A stretch of 64,000 bases of DNA from Linanthus parryae (Eukaryota; Streptophyta; Magnoliopsida; Ericales; Polemoniaceae), in assembly GCA_023055425.1 (NCBI GenBank), contig JALGPY010000006.1, forward strand, positions 88,385,935 through 88,449,934, given 5' to 3'. Below, piece by piece: positions 60,655 through 64,000 of this stretch. The stretch's first letter is position 1. The number at the start of each line of letters is the position of its first letter. The notes under the pieces were generated by a model. That model saw nothing but the letters and a program-made list of their open reading frames with translations, did not search any database and was not told the DNA's origin. Position numbers and translations under genes: made by a program.

Positions 60655-62432
60655 CATAGACTCTGTTAAGACCATTCGCATAAACTCACGAGATCCCAAA
60701 CAGCTCACTCCATTTCATCATGGGTTTTAGCAAAAAATCGAGAGTCATCCACGTTAATTTCGTCGGAAACGGAACATTAGAAATCATCATAGCTAATTGT
60801 TTCATGTTTTGGGGTAGGAGTTGTATTTTATGAAAACTTTCGGTCAATTCGTTTCTAAAAAAAGTGAAGTTTAAAACTACCGTTCATATATTTTTACATA
60901 AAAACGGTAATTTATGTCCCGTGAACCACCCATGTTATTTTCGTCAAAATCAGAAAAATATGAAAAATGATGTTTTAAAATGGGTGTGCGACAACTTGCA
61001 TTTGAGAATTTGATTATCTTAGGGGAGGTAGGTTTACAAATACTATTCTAGTTATATTTTATTATAATATAAATACATAAGGACTATTATTTAATGTTAG
61101 TAAGTTAGTGTTACGATTAGTGAAGAAAGGTTAGCATTATAAACTAATATTAGGATTAGTAGTTAGTATATAAATATTAAAATAGTAAACTAAGATTAAG
61201 ATTAGTAAATTAATATTAAGTTTGGTAATTAAGTAAATAAATAAAGATTAACTATGTTGGACAAGTAAAATGTCCTAAGACCTTCAAGGAGTACCGTTAA
61301 ATGTTAAATAGGTCAGGTACCTAAGCACTGTCGGATAATTAACTAGGATAATCCCAAATAGCATACATATTGTATTAGGCAATTGCATATTAAACGATTA
61401 AGTGCTAATTAGAGTTTCTCCTTATTTTTAGACAATGAACTTACCGATGAAGGCTATGTCGAGTACATCTGAACAACGGTTCGAACGTGTTGTAGATGAG
61501 TTCGTAGGTTCAACCTTACTCTTCAAAACGCGTATTTGACTACAATGTCTCTACTCGCTTGACTTAAAAAATATTAAATGTTTGAGCTCTTTACTTGGGT
61601 TTGACGCACTCCTCATTTGTGTTGAATTCAACTCCTATTTTCACATATTGAAACATTTTTTTTTTCACTTGAGCAGAAAAATGATATTTGCTACCTAACA
61701 AGATTTTGAAACTAATAATAATACTTGGCTGTATCCTTAAGCTACTATTCACTTAAAGTGGAACATCAATTCTCGGGGACTTTATATGGTTTGACCAAGA
61801 AAATCTTGGGAATTGATATGGCTTGACAAAGCAAAGATTAGGACAATAGTCGAAGGTGGCTCTATCGTTACCCCTGGGGCACAATAGCACATGGTAAGAC
61901 TCTAGTACTACTCTCTTGGGACAAAATTTTACCTCTTTGGGAGTGTCGAAACTTAAAGTCTAGTTGTTGAGGTGGAATTGGTTAGAACAAGAGAATTATA
62001 TCTCCTTCCACAATGGATACGATTATTGGTTATGGATCACCGCGATTAAAGAAGTAAATTGCTTTTCAAAATAAATGAACATGGAATAACATGTTGTGCT
62101 TTACTCTTGTTTATACGCTGTGATACGTTCTCACTTAATTTTTACAGAGTTTTCAAATGTGATGTTCTTCTTTTGTAATACCACCACAGGAGAGGCGTAT
62201 GCTGGGTATGCGAACGTCGAGTACTAGAGGATGCATTATCTAGCTTAAATAAAGTAGTAATCTTACTATTTCTGTTGTTTGTAATATATTTGCAAGGTTT
62301 GCGAATGCTTTAATGTATTAAAGTATATTTTTATGAATCCGAAACAAAGATCATTTTCCTCATCATGTTGCTTAACTTTCCATGAGAAGGGCACACCCAA
62401 AATTTCTGTAACAAAATTCGAGGGTGTTATAG
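60655..62432 (+). repeat. Possible Ty3/gypsy LTR (boundaries uncertain)
   Basis: The right end is suggested by GGGTGTTATAG directly before a primer-like site, a common arrangement in Del/Tekay-type elements. TGTGACACTCC at 60655 is a plausible start. No second LTR lies in the window, so the call rests on the end motif only. Confidence 0.35.
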
Positions 62433-62433
62433 T

Positions 62434-62448
62434 TGGTATCTGGGCGCC
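62434..62448 (+). promoter_or_regulatory. Primer-binding-like site
   Basis: TGGTATCTGGGCGCC, related to the Met-type site TGGTATCAGAGCC but with several mismatches. Confidence 0.4.
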
Positions 62449-62717
62449 TTTGGATTGAAAATTTAATGCACCCTAAATAAATTGGAAATATTTTTTCAAA
62501 TATAAAACTTAATAGTTTCTTCAAAATTTGATTAGGGAAAGATAAAACTTGGACTAAAAGAAGGAAGGAATGGGAGAAAGGGTATTGATAAGAATGTGAG
62601 AGGCATGATCTAATTAATGGTAGAACGAGATATTAAACATGTGATTCCTTTCTAGATGGAATCCTTGAATAGTCGCAAGCTAGACAGTGACCACCCGATG
62701 TACACCACCGCGAGTGA

Positions 62718-63041
62718 TGGAGAGGATTTCCCGATTACCTCGAGCATATGATTGACCGATGCTGGGATTGGGCATATAAGCATCTTCATCCTCGCAAGGC
62801 AGATAGAGGCTCCACCTTGTGCAGGTTTATCAACCTGAAAGTCCAGAAATACAATATACTAGCGTCTTTACCCAATCCACAACTCTGGATCCTACTGAGG
62901 GAGTGATACCAAGATGACATTATAGGCAAGTACTACACGAACCCCTATGTGTACCCCCGCATACCCAAACCGAAAGTTCTTCCAAACCTAATGCTAGAAT
63001 TTAAGGAATACTTGGAATTACGAGAGAAACAAAGATTTTAA
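62718..63041 (+). pseudogene. Unrecognised broken reading frame
   Basis: One frame reads WRGFPDYLEHMIDRCWDWAY, then KVQKYNILASLPNPQLWILL, meets TGA at 62904-62906, and continues in the same frame with YTNPYVYPRIPKPKVLPN to TAA at 63039-63041. Its composition (Trp, Pro, Tyr, charged residues) looks like former protein rather than chance. It follows a probable LTR and primer site, so it could be gag-like. No family recognised. Confidence 0.35.
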
Positions 63042-64000
63042 GACAATGACTGTAAGAGGTGTTGGGAGTACGCCACGAGAGAGGCATGTGACAAACTAAG
63101 AAGTAGGGTGTAGATACCCTCCCACCCTTATCTAAATAAATGGTTGGGTCTAGCTAAGAGCGTTATGAATAAAATATGATGCCTAAGTATGATGTGTACG
63201 AATAATTATGTGGTGTGCTTAATGATCATGTTGTCTGTACTTGTACTGTGTAGTTATGATGATCATTTAATAAAATACATTCTTATTAGAAAATTTGGTA
63301 GATCATTACCGAGAAAAAAAAGACTTTTATTCATGAGAGAGAAAATATAGGAAATAACTACATCACTAGTAATTCATACATCGTTGTTTTATTTTTTTTC
63401 TCTATGGAACGCTACCAGCATGATGAAGTCGAATAACCAAATCGAAAGGAAATGAAGCAAGGGCTGATTAATGAAGGGGAAGCCGATTCGTAGGAAGAGG
63501 ACCATCACGTATAAAGAGAGGATTAGTACCATAATAGCCATAGTACCCTCCCAAGATATTTCTATATATATGTTTGAGTTGTTGGAGTAGCATGCTACGA
63601 AGCTTCTATAATAGAAACCCGAGGACATCAGTTTACGTTTCTAAACTCCGTACTAGCCGTTATACGCATAGGGTTGAAGGGTAAAAGTGAATCTTATTCA
63701 TTTATAGCCGTTTAAGAGACTTCCTTAAGAACGAGAAAAAAACAGAAGGCTGAGACCATTACACTTGGAGACACATAAGACGAAACAGTACATATGATCA
63801 TTACACTGACTGTCTAGGAACGAGCATTCTCTGACCCTTCACTACGAGTATCTCTCTTAGGATTACCTATCTCCTGAATATCAGAACGAGCTTGCCGAAA
63901 AATCAACTCAGGAACTTCGGGATTATTGCGGAACCCAAGCATTCGCCCTAATTGACCAAGCTCGTTCGGCAAGGAGAACGAGCTTGACGAACGTAAGTCT
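63042..64000. other. Right end of the window, weak coding traces
   Basis: A minus-strand frame 63628-63389 (79 residues) has two hydrophobic stretches (MAIMVLILSLYVMVLFL and FLSIWLFDFIMLVAF) and ends HREKK, but no family is recognised. Further right a minus-strand reading (about 63975-63800) shows NELGQLGRMLGFRNNPEVPELIF and then SDIQEIG before a stop. It could be a fragment continuing outside the window. Confidence 0.3.

Overview
The window is plant nuclear DNA, most likely from a flowering plant. It is made almost entirely of retrotransposons in several layers of nesting, plus one CACTA DNA transposon and one clearly intact host gene. The signs are Ty3/gypsy Tat-lineage elements with two RNase H domains, plant mobile domain (PMD) genes, Ty1/copia remnants with tRNA-Met-type primer sites, GT-AG introns and an apoplastic copper-radical oxidase gene. 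There is no bacterial or organellar operon.

Left block (1-30880): a three-layer nest. The outermost layer is a decayed Ty3/gypsy integrase (1-395, resuming near 29499). It is split by Tat-lineage element 1 (396-29493, minus strand, target duplication TCTGT). Element 1 is itself split at its gag-pro region by a second member of the same family, element 2 (11778-26353, plus strand, target duplication GCGGG). Without the insert element 1 is about 14.5 kb; element 2 is 14576 bp. Both have the same layout: LTR, primer site, gag-protease, pol (RT, two RNase H domains, integrase), short palindromes, an array of 54-bp hairpin repeats, an antisense gene for a PMD protein with spliceosomal introns, a polypurine tract and the second LTR. 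Element 1 is degraded throughout. In element 2, pol is one open 1241-codon frame, and the antisense PMD gene can be assembled from six exons with GT-AG borders into 1036 codons without interruption, while gag-pro is broken. LTR divergence (about 12 mismatches in element 2, clearly more in element 1) agrees with the nesting order.

Middle block (30880-49700): AT-rich debris. It holds a non-autonomous LTR element (31543-36734) whose left LTR is split by a 3.5-kb insert carrying a 1.4-kb tandem duplication; a gag-only copia element (38183-40268); direct repeats of about 0.97 kb flanking copia and Tat-LTR fragments; a second pair of direct repeats, one of which contains a 335-bp organelle-like insert; and a copia element reduced to LTR, 38 bp and LTR.

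Right block (49700-64000): an intact, intronless glyoxal/galactose-oxidase-like (GLOX) gene at 49880-51496; a decayed minus-strand copia element (52390-55740); an Angela-like copia LTR (56015-58791) that carries a complete 1494-bp non-autonomous CACTA element with target duplication CAT; and AT-rich sequence with a probable gypsy LTR end, a primer site and an unrecognised broken reading frame.

The most notable system is the antisense, intron-bearing PMD gene shared by both Tat elements, kept spliceable in the younger copy.
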